In this document: in pieces, positions 17,306 through 26,418 of the stretch
How positions within the stretch are numbered: the stretch's first letter is position 1
How the letters are laid out: each line of letters begins with the position of its first letter
Source: Tessaracoccus flavus
Lineage (GTDB): Bacteria > Actinomycetota > Actinomycetes > Propionibacteriales > Propionibacteriaceae
Direction: 5' to 3'
DNA length: 64,000 bases
Assembly: GCF_001997295.1 (NCBI RefSeq)
Contig: NZ_CP019605.1
Coordinates: forward strand, 2,294,001 to 2,358,000
The notes under the pieces: model-generated
Told to the model about the DNA's origin: nothing
The model's database searches: none
The model's input: only the letters and a program-made list of their open reading frames with translations
Program-made: the position numbers and the translations under genes

Positions 17306-18220
17306 ATGTTGCACGAGCTTCCTCTGGTGATCTTCACGATCTTCGCACAGATGTCGGTCGGTTCCTTCGTCGCGCTCGGCGTCATCCAACTGCTGGGGGC
17401 CAGGGTCCCGGCCGGCACGATGGAGAAGGTCACCCGCCCCGCTCTCTACGCGATCGGCCCTCTCCTCGTCCTCGGCCTCGCGGCGTCGACGATGCACCTG
17501 GGCTCCCCGCTGCGCGCGCCCAACGCCATCCTCCACTGGCAGGAGAGCTGGCTGAGCCGCGAGATCCTTCTGGGAATCGCGTTCCTCGTCCTGGGGGCGG
17601 CGTTTGCCATCACGGAGTGGTTCAAGCTGTTTCACTTCCGGCTCCGGCAGGCACTCGCCGCTGCCACGGCGGTGGTGGGTCTGCTGCTGGTCTACGCGAT
17701 CTCGCAGGTGTACTCGCTGCGCACCGTGCCGGCCTGGGCCACGTCGTTCACCGCCATCCGGTTCTTCACCACCACGTTGCTGCTCGGCGGCCTCGCCGTC
17801 GCCGCGGCCCTTGTATTGACCGCCTTCTTCCGGGTGCGCAAGGGCGACGTGGATGAGTCGGCCATGCGCCTCCTGACCAACTCCGTGAGGGGCATCGCGT
17901 TCGCCTCACTTCTACTGATGGCGGTCAAGGCGATCGTCTGGCCCTTCTACACCAGCTGGTTGGCGAACCACCCCGAGCCTGCCGCCCAGGAATCGCTGCG
18001 CGTTCTGTACGAGCAGTACGGCGTCTGGAGCGGCGTGCAGGCGGCCGCGGTGCTGCTGGGTCTGGCTCTGCTGGGCTTCCTGCTCTACCGGCTCTCCGGG
18101 GGGCACGCTGGTCGACGGTTGCTGCCCACCATCGCGCTGGTGACGTTCGCCATCGTGTTCATCGGCGAGTTCGTCGGACGGATGCTGTTCTACGTCAGCA
18201 TGGTCCGTACCGGCATCTGA
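17306..18220 (+). CDS. dmsC: DMSO reductase anchor subunit
   Basis: A 304-residue integral membrane protein with eight hydrophobic segments, the quinol-oxidising anchor of a DMSO reductase. It opens MLHELPLVIFTIFAQMSVGS, typical of DmsC. Other recognisable patches are STMHLGSPLRAPNAILHWQE (conserved His-Leu-Gly, quinol site region) and SWLSREILLG. It starts at ATG 17306, immediately after the DmsB stop. An intact DmsC and DmsA flanking a broken DmsB is odd if the lesion is old. Confidence 0.93.
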   Translation: MLHELPLVIFTIFAQMSVGSFVALGVIQLLGARVPAGTMEKVTRPALYAIGPLLVLGLAASTMHLGSPLRAPNAILHWQESWLSREILLGIAFLVLGAAFAITEWFKLFHFRLRQALAAATAVVGLLLVYAISQVYSLRTVPAWATSFTAIRFFTTTLLLGGLAVAAALVLTAFFRVRKGDVDESAMRLLTNSVRGIAFASLLLMAVKAIVWPFYTSWLANHPEPAAQESLRVLYEQYGVWSGVQAAAVLLGLALLGFLLYRLSGGHAGRRLLPTIALVTFAIVFIGEFVGRMLFYVSMVRTGI

Positions 18221-18233
18221 CGAAGGACCCCTG

Positions 18234-18518
18234 ATGGCACGGCCAACCGACGACATCGAACTCTGGCACGCCTGGTTGGCCAACGCCACCGACGAGGTGG
18301 GGGGCAGCGTCGCGGAGATCCCGATCGACGCGCTCCTCGACCTGGCCGCGGCGGTTGCCAACGACGTCGCACGCCCCATGGCCCCCGTCAGCGCCTTCGT
18401 GGCGGGACTTGCTGCGGGCCGCGGCGCCGACGCCGAGGCAGTGGCCTCGGCTCTGACACGGCTGGCCAAGGCGTGGCCGGAGAAAGGGACGGGTAGGAAC
18501 CTTCCTAGCAGCAGGTAG
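18234..18518 (+). CDS. DUF6457 small protein
   Basis: A 94-residue protein beginning MARPTDDIELWHAWLANATD and containing IDALLDLAAAVANDVARPMA and PVSAFVAGLAAGRGA, the conserved core of DUF6457. Members occur beside, or fused to, molybdenum-cofactor genes (for example MobA-type), so a helper role in maturation of the DmsA cofactor is plausible. No catalytic residues can be named. It is the last gene of the dms-type operon, 13 bp after dmsC. Confidence 0.78.
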   Translation: MARPTDDIELWHAWLANATDEVGGSVAEIPIDALLDLAAAVANDVARPMAPVSAFVAGLAAGRGADAEAVASALTRLAKAWPEKGTGRNLPSSR

Positions 18519-18650
18519 GGTGTTCCGAGTCAGATCCTATGACGGCGCGGCAGACCCGAGGGCCTCCACGGGATGCCCGTGCGTGCGATCAAGGTCGTTC
18601 TGACCGGCACCCTCCTCCGGCCTGCGCGCGGGACCGACTAGGGTTTCCAC

Positions 18651-20117
18651 GTGATCACCGGAGAGCTCAAGAGCAAGATCGACCGCGTCTGGGACGCCTT
18701 CTGGTCAGGGGGCATCAGCAACCCGCTCGAGGTCATCGAGCAGATCACCTATCTACTGTTCGTCCGCCGCCTCGACGACATCCACACGCTCGCCGAGAAG
18801 CGCGCCCGCCGCATCGGCGGACTTGAGGGTGCTGTGTTCACCGAGTCGCAGGAGCACCTGCGGTGGAAGAACCTGAAGAATCTGGAGCCCGCGCAGATGC
18901 ACGCGACGGTCGCGGACGAGGTCTTCCCCTTCCTCCGCACCCTGGGCGGTGACGGATCCACGTACTCCGAGCACATGCGTGATGCAAGGTTCACCATCCC
19001 CACCCCCGCGCTCCTCAGCCGCGTCGTCGACATGCTCGACGGCATCGCCATGGACGACCGGGACACCAACGGCGACCTCTACGAGTACCTGCTGTCCAAG
19101 ATCGCCAGCGCCGGCGTCAACGGCCAGTTCCGCACCCCTCGCCACATCATCCAGCTCATGGTCGACATGACCGCGCCCCGCCCCGACGACGAGATCTGCG
19201 ACCCCGCCTGCGGCACCGCAGGTTTCCTCATCGCCGCGAGCGAATACATCCGCCACCAGCACCCCGAGGCGCTCCTCGACGCCACCCAGCGACGGCACTT
19301 CCACCACTCGATGTTCCACGGCTACGACTTCGACGCCACCATGCTGCGCATCGGCAGCATGAACATGCTGCTGCACGGCATCGAGGCTCCGGACATCCGC
19401 TACCGCGACTCGCTCTCCGAGGGCGCCAGCGGCGACGCGGAGAAGTACTCGCTGATTCTCGCCAACCCTCCCTTCGCCGGCTCGCTGGACTACGAGTCCA
19501 CCGCCAAGGACCTGCAGCGGATCGTCAAGACGAAGAAGACTGAGCTGCTGTTCATGGCGCTGTTCCTCAAGCTACTCAAGCCCGGCGGCCGGGCAGCAGT
19601 CATCGTGCCCGACGGCGTCCTCTTCGGCTCCTCGAAGGCCCACAAGGACCTGCGGCGGGCCCTGGTGGAGGACCAGAAGCTCGACGCCGTGGTCAAGCTG
19701 CCGTCCGGCGTGTTCCGGCCCTACGCGGGGGTGTCGACGGCGATCCTGTTCTTCACCAAGACCGACAGCGGCGGCACCGACGACGTGTGGTTCTACGACG
19801 TCCAGGCCGACGGATTCTCCCTCGACGACAAGCGCAACCCGGTGGAGGCCAACGACCTGCCGGATGTACTGGAGCGCTGGCAGTCGCTGGCGAAGCCGGA
19901 CAGCCCTGAGCGGGGGAGGGCGCGCACCGAGCAGTCATTCCTGGTGCCCAAGGCCGACATTGTCGCGCAGGGCTACGACCTCAGCATCAACCGCTACAAG
20001 GAGATCGTCCACGACGAGGAGGAGCACCGCCCGCCGTTGGAGATCATCGCGGACATCGAGACGTTGGAGGCCGAGATCTCGGCGGGGATCGCGGAGCTGA
20101 AGGCGATGCTGTCGTGA
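18651..20117 (+). CDS. hsdM: Type I restriction-modification DNA methyltransferase
   Basis: N6-adenine methyltransferase subunit of 488 residues that methylates host DNA together with HsdS. The N-terminal HsdM helical domain (about 1-130) is followed by the SAM-binding motif DPACGTAGFL (about 184-193) and the catalytic NPPF (in ILANPPFAG, near 273). ATCC-style helix ends SINRYKEIV. It starts at GTG 18651; a 132-bp gap separates it from the upstream gene. Its stop overlaps the GTG of hsdS, so expression is coupled. Codon use looks like the host's. Confidence 0.97.
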   Translation: MITGELKSKIDRVWDAFWSGGISNPLEVIEQITYLLFVRRLDDIHTLAEKRARRIGGLEGAVFTESQEHLRWKNLKNLEPAQMHATVADEVFPFLRTLGGDGSTYSEHMRDARFTIPTPALLSRVVDMLDGIAMDDRDTNGDLYEYLLSKIASAGVNGQFRTPRHIIQLMVDMTAPRPDDEICDPACGTAGFLIAASEYIRHQHPEALLDATQRRHFHHSMFHGYDFDATMLRIGSMNMLLHGIEAPDIRYRDSLSEGASGDAEKYSLILANPPFAGSLDYESTAKDLQRIVKTKKTELLFMALFLKLLKPGGRAAVIVPDGVLFGSSKAHKDLRRALVEDQKLDAVVKLPSGVFRPYAGVSTAILFFTKTDSGGTDDVWFYDVQADGFSLDDKRNPVEANDLPDVLERWQSLAKPDSPERGRARTEQSFLVPKADIVAQGYDLSINRYKEIVHDEEEHRPPLEIIADIETLEAEISAGIAELKAMLS

Positions 20118-21256
20118 GGATGGTGCCGCTGGGGGAGGTCGTGCAGTTCACTAACGGTGGTACGCCTGCCCGGTCCAATTCGGAGTTCTGGGAGGGCGAC
20201 ATTCCGTGGATTACCGGTGCAGACATAACGGACGGAGGGGCAGTCTCAGCGCGCTCGTTCATCTCTCAGGCCGCGGTGGCCCGCTCCTCAACGCAGGTCC
20301 TGCCCGAAGGTACCGTCTTGCTCCTAACCCGCACCAGTGTGGGCAAAGTCGCAATACTGCCGCGGCCAATGGCGATCAACCAGGACATCACCGGCATCAC
20401 ACCATCCCAAGCGGTCGACACTCGATACCTAATGCACTTCCTCAGAGCGAGCAAACCACAGCTGCTCCGGAATCTCCGCGGGGCAACTATCCAAGGCGTA
20501 ACACGCCAGGACGTCGGTTCCCTGGAGTTTCCGCTCGCCCCGCTGATGCAGCAGAGGCGGATCGCGGCGATTCTCGACAAGGCAGACGCCGTCCGCGCCA
20601 AGCGCCGCCAGGTCCTCGCCCACCTCGACACGCTCAGCCAGTCGATCTTTAACGATATGTTCGCTGGTGAGCATCAGTCGGCCTCTCTGGGTGACCTGAT
20701 TTCCTCTGGCCCCACCAACGGCCTGTACCGTCCAGAGAAGGACTACGGATTCGGAACTCCCATCCTGCGGATCGACAGCTTCCATGGCGGTGAAATTCAT
20801 GCCAAGCCTCTCCGTCGCGTTGCGATCAGTTCTGATCTGATCGGCACATACAGCCTTAGGCCCGGCGATATTGTGGTCAACAGGGTTAACAGCATGTCAC
20901 ATCTTGGAAAGTCTGCGCTGGTTCGTTCGTTGGATGAGGAGACGGTCTTCGAGTCCAATATGATGCGCCTGCGAGTTGACTCCGGATCAGTCCTGCCCGA
21001 ATACGTTCACGGCTGGCTTCAGACCCACGAGTCCAAAGCTCAGATCTTGGCGAAGGCGAAGCAGGCCATTAATCAAGCGAGCATAAACCAGACCGATGTG
21101 AAGTCTCTCATCCTCCCACTTCCGCCCCTTAGCGCACAAGCCGAGTACGCGTCGGTTGTGCACAAGATTCGGGAGCAGAGCCACCTTTCCTCAAGGGGGC
21201 ACCTAGAGGCGCTTGTACGCTCCCTTCAGTCACGCGCGTTCAAGGGGGAACTCTGA
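20114..21256 (+). CDS. hsdS: Type I restriction-modification specificity subunit
   Basis: A 380-residue DNA-recognition subunit. Two target-recognition domains (about 1-145 and 195-340) are each followed by a conserved helix, the central one reading RRIAAILDKADAVRAKRRQV. Family hallmarks are PWITGADI in the first and PILRIDSFHGGEI in the second. The recognition domains are visibly less GC-rich than hsdM and hsdR, especially about 20680-21130, as expected for segments exchanged by recombination. A start at ATG 20120 is an alternative to GTG 20114. The recognition sequence cannot be deduced. Confidence 0.95.
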   Translation: MRMVPLGEVVQFTNGGTPARSNSEFWEGDIPWITGADITDGGAVSARSFISQAAVARSSTQVLPEGTVLLLTRTSVGKVAILPRPMAINQDITGITPSQAVDTRYLMHFLRASKPQLLRNLRGATIQGVTRQDVGSLEFPLAPLMQQRRIAAILDKADAVRAKRRQVLAHLDTLSQSIFNDMFAGEHQSASLGDLISSGPTNGLYRPEKDYGFGTPILRIDSFHGGEIHAKPLRRVAISSDLIGTYSLRPGDIVVNRVNSMSHLGKSALVRSLDEETVFESNMMRLRVDSGSVLPEYVHGWLQTHESKAQILAKAKQAINQASINQTDVKSLILPLPPLSAQAEYASVVHKIREQSHLSSRGHLEALVRSLQSRAFKGEL

Positions 21257-22167
21257 TGTCCATGCCCACGTGGCAACAGTTCATGGCCCCAGTACTTCGG
21301 GTGTTACTGGATGGCCGGCCGATCCGGCGGCGCGAGTTGTACGAGCTGGTGGCGGACGCAGTCAGGATCTCCGAGGAGCAGCGCGCCGAGTTGCTGTCGT
21401 CAGGCCAGGTCAAGTTCGAGAACCGGATCGGCTGGGCAACGTCGTACCTCAATCGGGTGGGGGCGCTGGACCGACCTCAGCGCGCCACCTACCAGATCAC
21501 TGACCAGGGTCGCGGGCTCCTTGCCCGTCACCCGGATGGCATCGAGGAGCGACACCTCGGCGAGCTGACGCCCGGCGGGGTTCTGGAGTGGCGGCAGCCC
21601 AGGCGCGCGGCCACTCCTGAGGTCGACGTCGACCTCGCGCCCGTGGAGACAGAACTCGACCCGGTGGAGCAGGTGTCAGAGGGCATTGCGCGCATTCAGG
21701 CCGATGTTGCCGCCGACCTGCTGGCCCGTCTGCACGCTCAGGCTCCCACGTTCTTCGAGAAGGTCGTCGTCGACCTCCTCGTCGCCATGGGGTACGGCGG
21801 CGCCGGCGGCCGGGAGACCGTCACGCAGGCGTCGAACGACGGCGGCATCGACGGCGTGATCGACCAGGACGCGCTCGGCCTCAACCGCGTCTACGTTCAG
21901 GCCAAGCGCTACGCCCTCGACAGCTCCGTCGGGAGGCCCGAGGTGCAGGCGTTCGTCGGAGCGTTGAGCGGGCGCGCGGACGGAGGGGTGTTCATCACCA
22001 CGGCGCGCTTCTCGTCCGGCGCCCAGGAGTACGCCCGCACCGCTCACTCGCGGATCATCCTCATCGACGGTGCGCGGCTGGCGTCGCTGATGATCCGCTA
22101 CGGCGTCGGAGTGCAGGTGAAGCAGACCCTGCACATTGTCGAGGTCGACGAGGACTTCTTCGAGTAG
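21256..22167 (+). CDS. Mrr-type restriction endonuclease
   Basis: A 303-residue nuclease. The N-terminal half (about 1-100) is a winged-helix Mrr_N domain, seen in VLLDGRPIRRRELYELVAD and NRIGWATSYLNRVGAL. The C-terminal half has the Mrr catalytic PD-(D/E)xK core: SNDGGIDGVIDQDALGL then VYVQAKRYA (about 190-221), and the later GVFITTARFS. Mrr enzymes cut DNA with foreign methylation. The ATG overlaps the hsdS stop (TGATG), so this gene is an integral part of the type I operon. It may be an added type IV activity or a partner of HsdR. Confidence 0.93.
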   Translation: MSMPTWQQFMAPVLRVLLDGRPIRRRELYELVADAVRISEEQRAELLSSGQVKFENRIGWATSYLNRVGALDRPQRATYQITDQGRGLLARHPDGIEERHLGELTPGGVLEWRQPRRAATPEVDVDLAPVETELDPVEQVSEGIARIQADVAADLLARLHAQAPTFFEKVVVDLLVAMGYGGAGGRETVTQASNDGGIDGVIDQDALGLNRVYVQAKRYALDSSVGRPEVQAFVGALSGRADGGVFITTARFSSGAQEYARTAHSRIILIDGARLASLMIRYGVGVQVKQTLHIVEVDEDFFE

Positions 22168-22282
22168 CTGCCCCTATGCCTCGAGGACGTATCCGCCTGT
22201 CACACCCGCAAGTGGACCGGGAACCGCCTAGCCTTCGCATGTGGGGGTTGATAGAGAGTTGCCGACAGTCCGGACAGTGCCG

Positions 22283-25200
22283 ATGAGCAACTTCGCGTTC
22301 CTACGTGCCACCATTCCCACCCTGCACGCTGATGCTGCCCGGGCCGAGTCCTACCTTGCCTCTGATCCGCGCTCTGCGTGCTTCTACGCCCGCCGGACGG
22401 TCGAGGGCCTGGTAGACCACCTCTACGCCCTCAGGAGGCTTCCTGAGCCCTACCAGGACGATCTGGCGGCACGGACCAACGCCCCGGCCTTCCAGCAGCT
22501 GACCGGCCGGACGATCTCGCACAAGCTGAACCTGATCCGCAGGGCAGGGAACAGCGCTGTGCATGAAACGCGGGCTGTGGGGCAGGATCTGTCGCTGGCC
22601 GTCCTGCGGGAGCTGCACCACGTCCTGGTCTGGGCGGCATTCCACCACTCCCCCGCCCCCGAGGCGGTCGCGACTGCTGCCCGGTTCGACGCCTCTCTGG
22701 CGGCCAAGGCGGCCCCGCTGAGCCGCGATGAGCTGACCAGGCTGGCAGCGCGTCTGAAGGCCCAGGACGAGGCCCTGGCGAGGGTCCGGGCGGAACGCGA
22801 CGAGGTCGCGGCCGCCAAGGATGCGGAGATCGCGAGGCTGCGGGCTGAGGTCGAAGCCGCGCAGGCAGCTGGCGCGGTGGCCGATGAGCATGACTACTCG
22901 GAGTCCGAGACCCGCGATCTGTTCATCGACCTACTTCTGCGGGAGGCGGGGTGGCCGCTGGTCGAAGCTCGGGATCGCGAGTTCGAGGTCACAGGTATGC
23001 CGAACGCCGAGGGTCGCGGGTTCGTGGACTACGTGCTGTGGGGAGCCGACGGGCTACCTCTGGCGGTGGTCGAGGCCAAGCGCACCACCAAGTCCCCACA
23101 GGTCGGCCAGCAGCAGGCCAAGCTGTACGCCGACTGCCTAGAGGCAACCTACGGGCGCCGCCCCGTCGTGTTCTTCACCAACGGCTACGAGCATTGGCTC
23201 TGGGACGACGTGGCAGGGTACCCGCCACGGGAGGTCCAAGGGTTCTTCACCGCTGACGAGTTGGAGTTGATGATCCAACGCCGCACGTCTCGCCGGGTGC
23301 TGTCGACGGCGGCGGTGGATACGTCGATCGCTGGGCGCCCGTATCAGGTGCGGGCGATCAAGGCGGTCGGTCAGGCGTTCGACCAGAAACAGCGCGACGC
23401 GCTGCTGGTCATGGCCACCGGGTCGGGGAAAACCCGCACCGTGATTGCGCTGGTGGACCAGTTGATGAAGGCCGGGTGGGTGAAGCGGGTCCTGTTCCTG
23501 GCGGACCGTACCGCTCTGGTGAACCAGGCCGTGGGCGTGTTCAAGGCGCAGCTGCCCAGCGTGGCCACGGTCAACCTGGTCACGGAGAAGTCCACCGACG
23601 GTCGGGTGTACGTGTCGACGTATCCGACGATGCTGAACTTGATCAACCAGGTCGACGACGGCGCCCGCCGGTTCGGCCCGGGCTACTTCGACCTGGTCAT
23701 CATCGACGAGGCCCACCGGTCGGTCTACGCCAAGTACGGGGCAATCTTCGACTACTTCGACTCGCTGCTGATCGGCTTGACGGCCACCCCGAAGGACGAG
23801 GTCGACCACAACACCTACCGCCTGTTCCACCTCGAAGATGGCGTCCCCACCGACGCCTACGGACTGGACGAAGCCGTCGCCGACGGGTATCTGGTCCCGC
23901 CGCGCGGGGTCGACGTCGGGACGAAGTTCCTGCGCCAAGGCATCAAGTACGCCGACCTGTCCGAGGACGAGAAGGACCAGTGGGACACCCTCGACTGGGG
24001 CGAAGATGACCCGCCAGACGAGGTCGGCGCCGAGGAACTCAACCGCTTCCTGTTCAACGAGGACACCGTCGACAAGGTCCTCGCCACCCTCATGGACCAC
24101 GGCCACAAGGTCGCCGGCGATGACCGGCTCGCCAAGACGATCATCTTCGCCAAGAGCCAGCGCCACGCCGAGTTCATCCAGGAGCGCTTCGACCTCAGCT
24201 GGCCCGAGCACGCAGGGCGGTTTGCCCGCGTCATCACCCACGGCACCCCCTACGCCCAGTCGCTGATCGACGACTTCTCCACCCCCCACAAGGCACCGCA
24301 CATCGCGATCAGCGTCGACATGCTCGACACCGGCATCGACGTGCCAGATGTCGCCAACCTCGTCTTCTTCAAGATGGTCCGCTCCAAGACCAAGTTCTGG
24401 CAGATGATCGGTCGCGGCACCCGCCTCCGCCCCGACCTCTACGGTCCCGGGAACGACAAGCAGGACTTCCTCGTCTTCGACTTCTGCGGCAACCTGGAGT
24501 TCTTCGGCCACGACCTCCCAACCGTGGAGGGATCCACCCAGAAGTCCCTCACCCAGCGGATCTTCGAAGCACGCCTCGGCCTCGTCACCGCCCTGGACGA
24601 CTCCGAACTTCGCGCCACGACCGTCGACTCGCTCCACGGATTCGTGACCGGGATGACGCTGGACAACGTCCTGGTCCGGCCCCACCGGCACGCCGTCGAG
24701 CGGTTCACCGACCGCGACTCCTGGACAGCCCTCACCCCAGGGGACGCGGAGGCCGCTCTCCCCCTCGGAGGCCTCCCTTCCGCCGTCACGGACCCGGACG
24801 AGGCCGCAAAGCGCTTCGACCTGCTCATCCTCCGACGACAGCTCGCCCAACTCCAAGGCGACGCCGTCACCGCCGAGCAGATCCGGGAAGCGGTCCAGAA
24901 CATCGCCTCCTCACTGCTGAGCAAGACCGCCATCCCCTCGATTCAGCAGCAGGCGGTTCTGCTGGAAGAGGTCGCGAGCGACGAGTGGTGGGTCGATGTC
25001 AGCCTCGACATGCTCGAACTCGCGAGGCTGCGTCTGCGCGGCCTCGTGCGGCTCGTCGACCGCACCACCCGCACGCCGCTCTACACCGACTTCGAAGACA
25101 CCCTCGGCGACCAGCGAGCCGTCCAACTCCCCGGCCTCACCCCCGGCACCGACCTCGCACGCTTCCGCGCCAAGGCCGCCGCCTACCTGCGACAGCACCA

Positions 25201-25633
25201 GGACCACGTCGCCCTTCAACGCCTGCGACGCAATAAGCAACTCACCGCTGCCGACCTGGACTCCCTCGAAGAGATGCTCGCCGCCAGCGGCGCCGGGAAG
25301 ACCACCGACATCGTATGGGCAGCCGAACACTCCGGTGGCCTCGGACTCTTCATCAGAAGCCTCGTCGGACTCGACAGAACGGCCGCGGTCGAAGCCTTCC
25401 GCCAGTTCCTCGACAACGGCAACGCCACGGTCGACCAAATTCGATTCGTCAACCTCATCGTCGACGAGCTCACCCAGACCGGCGCTGTGGAACCCTCACG
25501 GCTCTACGAGTCCCCCTACACCGACCACGCACCCACTGGTCCCGACTACGTCTTCCCCGACGCCCAGGTTGACGACATCGTCAGCATCCTCCGCGACGTC
25601 AAGGCCCACGCCATCCCCGGAGGCGCTGCTTAG
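22283..25633 (+). CDS. hsdR: Type I restriction endonuclease, helicase/nuclease subunit
   Basis: Translocase and nuclease subunit of 1,116 residues. Domains in order: an N-terminal DUF4145-like helical region (about 1-120); a coiled coil rich in Arg/Glu/Ala (about 150-200); the HsdR nuclease core with FVDYVLW and VVEAKRTTK (D...ExK, about 245-270); the helicase with Walker A ATGSGKT and the box LVIIDEAH; helicase C domain with GRGTRLRPDL; and an EcoEI-type C-terminal domain. ATG 22283 is preferred over the in-frame GTG at 22241 because homology begins at MSNFAFLR. It needs HsdM and HsdS to act. It is separated from mrr by 115 bp. Confidence 0.96.
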   Translation: MSNFAFLRATIPTLHADAARAESYLASDPRSACFYARRTVEGLVDHLYALRRLPEPYQDDLAARTNAPAFQQLTGRTISHKLNLIRRAGNSAVHETRAVGQDLSLAVLRELHHVLVWAAFHHSPAPEAVATAARFDASLAAKAAPLSRDELTRLAARLKAQDEALARVRAERDEVAAAKDAEIARLRAEVEAAQAAGAVADEHDYSESETRDLFIDLLLREAGWPLVEARDREFEVTGMPNAEGRGFVDYVLWGADGLPLAVVEAKRTTKSPQVGQQQAKLYADCLEATYGRRPVVFFTNGYEHWLWDDVAGYPPREVQGFFTADELELMIQRRTSRRVLSTAAVDTSIAGRPYQVRAIKAVGQAFDQKQRDALLVMATGSGKTRTVIALVDQLMKAGWVKRVLFLADRTALVNQAVGVFKAQLPSVATVNLVTEKSTDGRVYVSTYPTMLNLINQVDDGARRFGPGYFDLVIIDEAHRSVYAKYGAIFDYFDSLLIGLTATPKDEVDHNTYRLFHLEDGVPTDAYGLDEAVADGYLVPPRGVDVGTKFLRQGIKYADLSEDEKDQWDTLDWGEDDPPDEVGAEELNRFLFNEDTVDKVLATLMDHGHKVAGDDRLAKTIIFAKSQRHAEFIQERFDLSWPEHAGRFARVITHGTPYAQSLIDDFSTPHKAPHIAISVDMLDTGIDVPDVANLVFFKMVRSKTKFWQMIGRGTRLRPDLYGPGNDKQDFLVFDFCGNLEFFGHDLPTVEGSTQKSLTQRIFEARLGLVTALDDSELRATTVDSLHGFVTGMTLDNVLVRPHRHAVERFTDRDSWTALTPGDAEAALPLGGLPSAVTDPDEAAKRFDLLILRRQLAQLQGDAVTAEQIREAVQNIASSLLSKTAIPSIQQQAVLLEEVASDEWWVDVSLDMLELARLRLRGLVRLVDRTTRTPLYTDFEDTLGDQRAVQLPGLTPGTDLARFRAKAAAYLRQHQDHVALQRLRRNKQLTAADLDSLEEMLAASGAGKTTDIVWAAEHSGGLGLFIRSLVGLDRTAAVEAFRQFLDNGNATVDQIRFVNLIVDELTQTGAVEPSRLYESPYTDHAPTGPDYVFPDAQVDDIVSILRDVKAHAIPGGAA

Positions 25634-25749
25634 CTGCGGGACTCCAACGCGGATCGCTCGGATCGCCTCGGTCGATGTCCACGCGCCTTGGTCCGTCTCA
25701 CGTTGGCGAGGGGCGATGCCACCATTCGTCCGGACGCGACCCAGGTTGA

Positions 25750-25799
25750 AGCTCCCCGGGTAGGAGTCGAACCTACTTCGCTAATCCTGATTCAAAGTC
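25750..25799 (-). repeat. tRNA-Gln 3' fragment, putative att site
   Basis: Fifty bases identical to the 3' half of the tRNA-Gln at 38846-38924, covering acceptor 3' strand, T arm, variable loop and anticodon loop. The sequence on the 5' side of the tRNA is not present here. It is 117 bp downstream of hsdR. Confidence 0.85.
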
Positions 25800-25821
25800 T
25801 CGCTGGCTAGGCCTTTCTCAT

Positions 25822-25911
25822 CACAAACTCACAATATCCCGTATCATTTGATCACTTCGGGTGTCCCCGAGAATCACTGAATGTTGTGCGGTTTGTGAGC
25901 ACGGTTGTGAG
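25822..25911. repeat. TTGTGAG repeats beside the att fragment
   Basis: CACAAACTCACAA (25822-25834) and TTTGTGAGCACGGTTGTGAG (25892-25911) place at least four copies of a TTGTGAG-like heptamer in both orientations, in a locally AT-rich stretch. This is the layout of integrase arm-binding sites next to attP. The whole gap 25634-25920 contains no credible gene. Confidence 0.45.
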
Positions 25912-25920
25912 CGAGCAACG

Positions 25921-26340
25921 TCAACCGTCCAGCTCTCTCGGGACCGCTACTTGGACCACCGCTGAATGGGCCCGCCGCTCCTCTGCCGCCCAGCTGGTGA
26001 CGTAGAACTTGGACACCGGCCTGTCGAGACTCTGACCCACGACCAACGCCTGGAGACGAGTGCCGAACGTCAGCAGGCTGGGGGGCGGAGCATCGACCCA
26101 ACCCGGGGAGCCCAGCGGATAGGCATCACCCTGCAATTGGCTATCAGGAGCCGTAAGAGCCAGGTGCGCCACCATCCGTCCAGAGCGGTCCTGCTTCCGC
26201 AGATAGATGGCCCGAGCGAGTCCCCGCCGCACGAGCCGCTTCGCCGAGCGACGCCACGGCCCAGCCCACACCGCGTCAACGTCATGTGCACCCAGAGCCT
26301 CCAGCAGCGCCCTTTGCTGAGGACTCAACCCTCGCCCCAT
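25921..26340 (-). CDS. Hypothetical protein at island end
   Basis: A 139-residue protein read from the ATG at 26340 (MGRGLSPQQRALLEALGAHD). The first 70 residues look like a small winged-helix or helix-turn-helix domain: a three-helix pattern with RRSAKRLVRRGLARAIYLRK as the recognition and wing region. The rest is Pro/Arg-rich and not recognised. Genes of this look are common in actinobacterial phages and integrative elements, and it sits directly beside the att fragment. A longer reading to 26592 is open, but its extra N-terminus is low-complexity and unconvincing. Confidence 0.6.
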   Translation of the reverse strand: MGRGLSPQQRALLEALGAHDVDAVWAGPWRRSAKRLVRRGLARAIYLRKQDRSGRMVAHLALTAPDSQLQGDAYPLGSPGWVDAPPPSLLTFGTRLQALVVGQSLDRPVSKFYVTSWAAEERRAHSAVVQVAVPRELDG

Positions 26341-26418
26341 TCCACGCCTTCCCGTTAGCCCCGTTAGCGCGGCGCACGCACACCGCACGCAACAACGCAC
26401 GTACAGCGCAACTCTTCT

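Noticed and set aside
18539..18826. Open frame ahead of hsdM.
   Set aside because: It runs into hsdM in another frame and has Arg/Pro/His-rich shadow composition.
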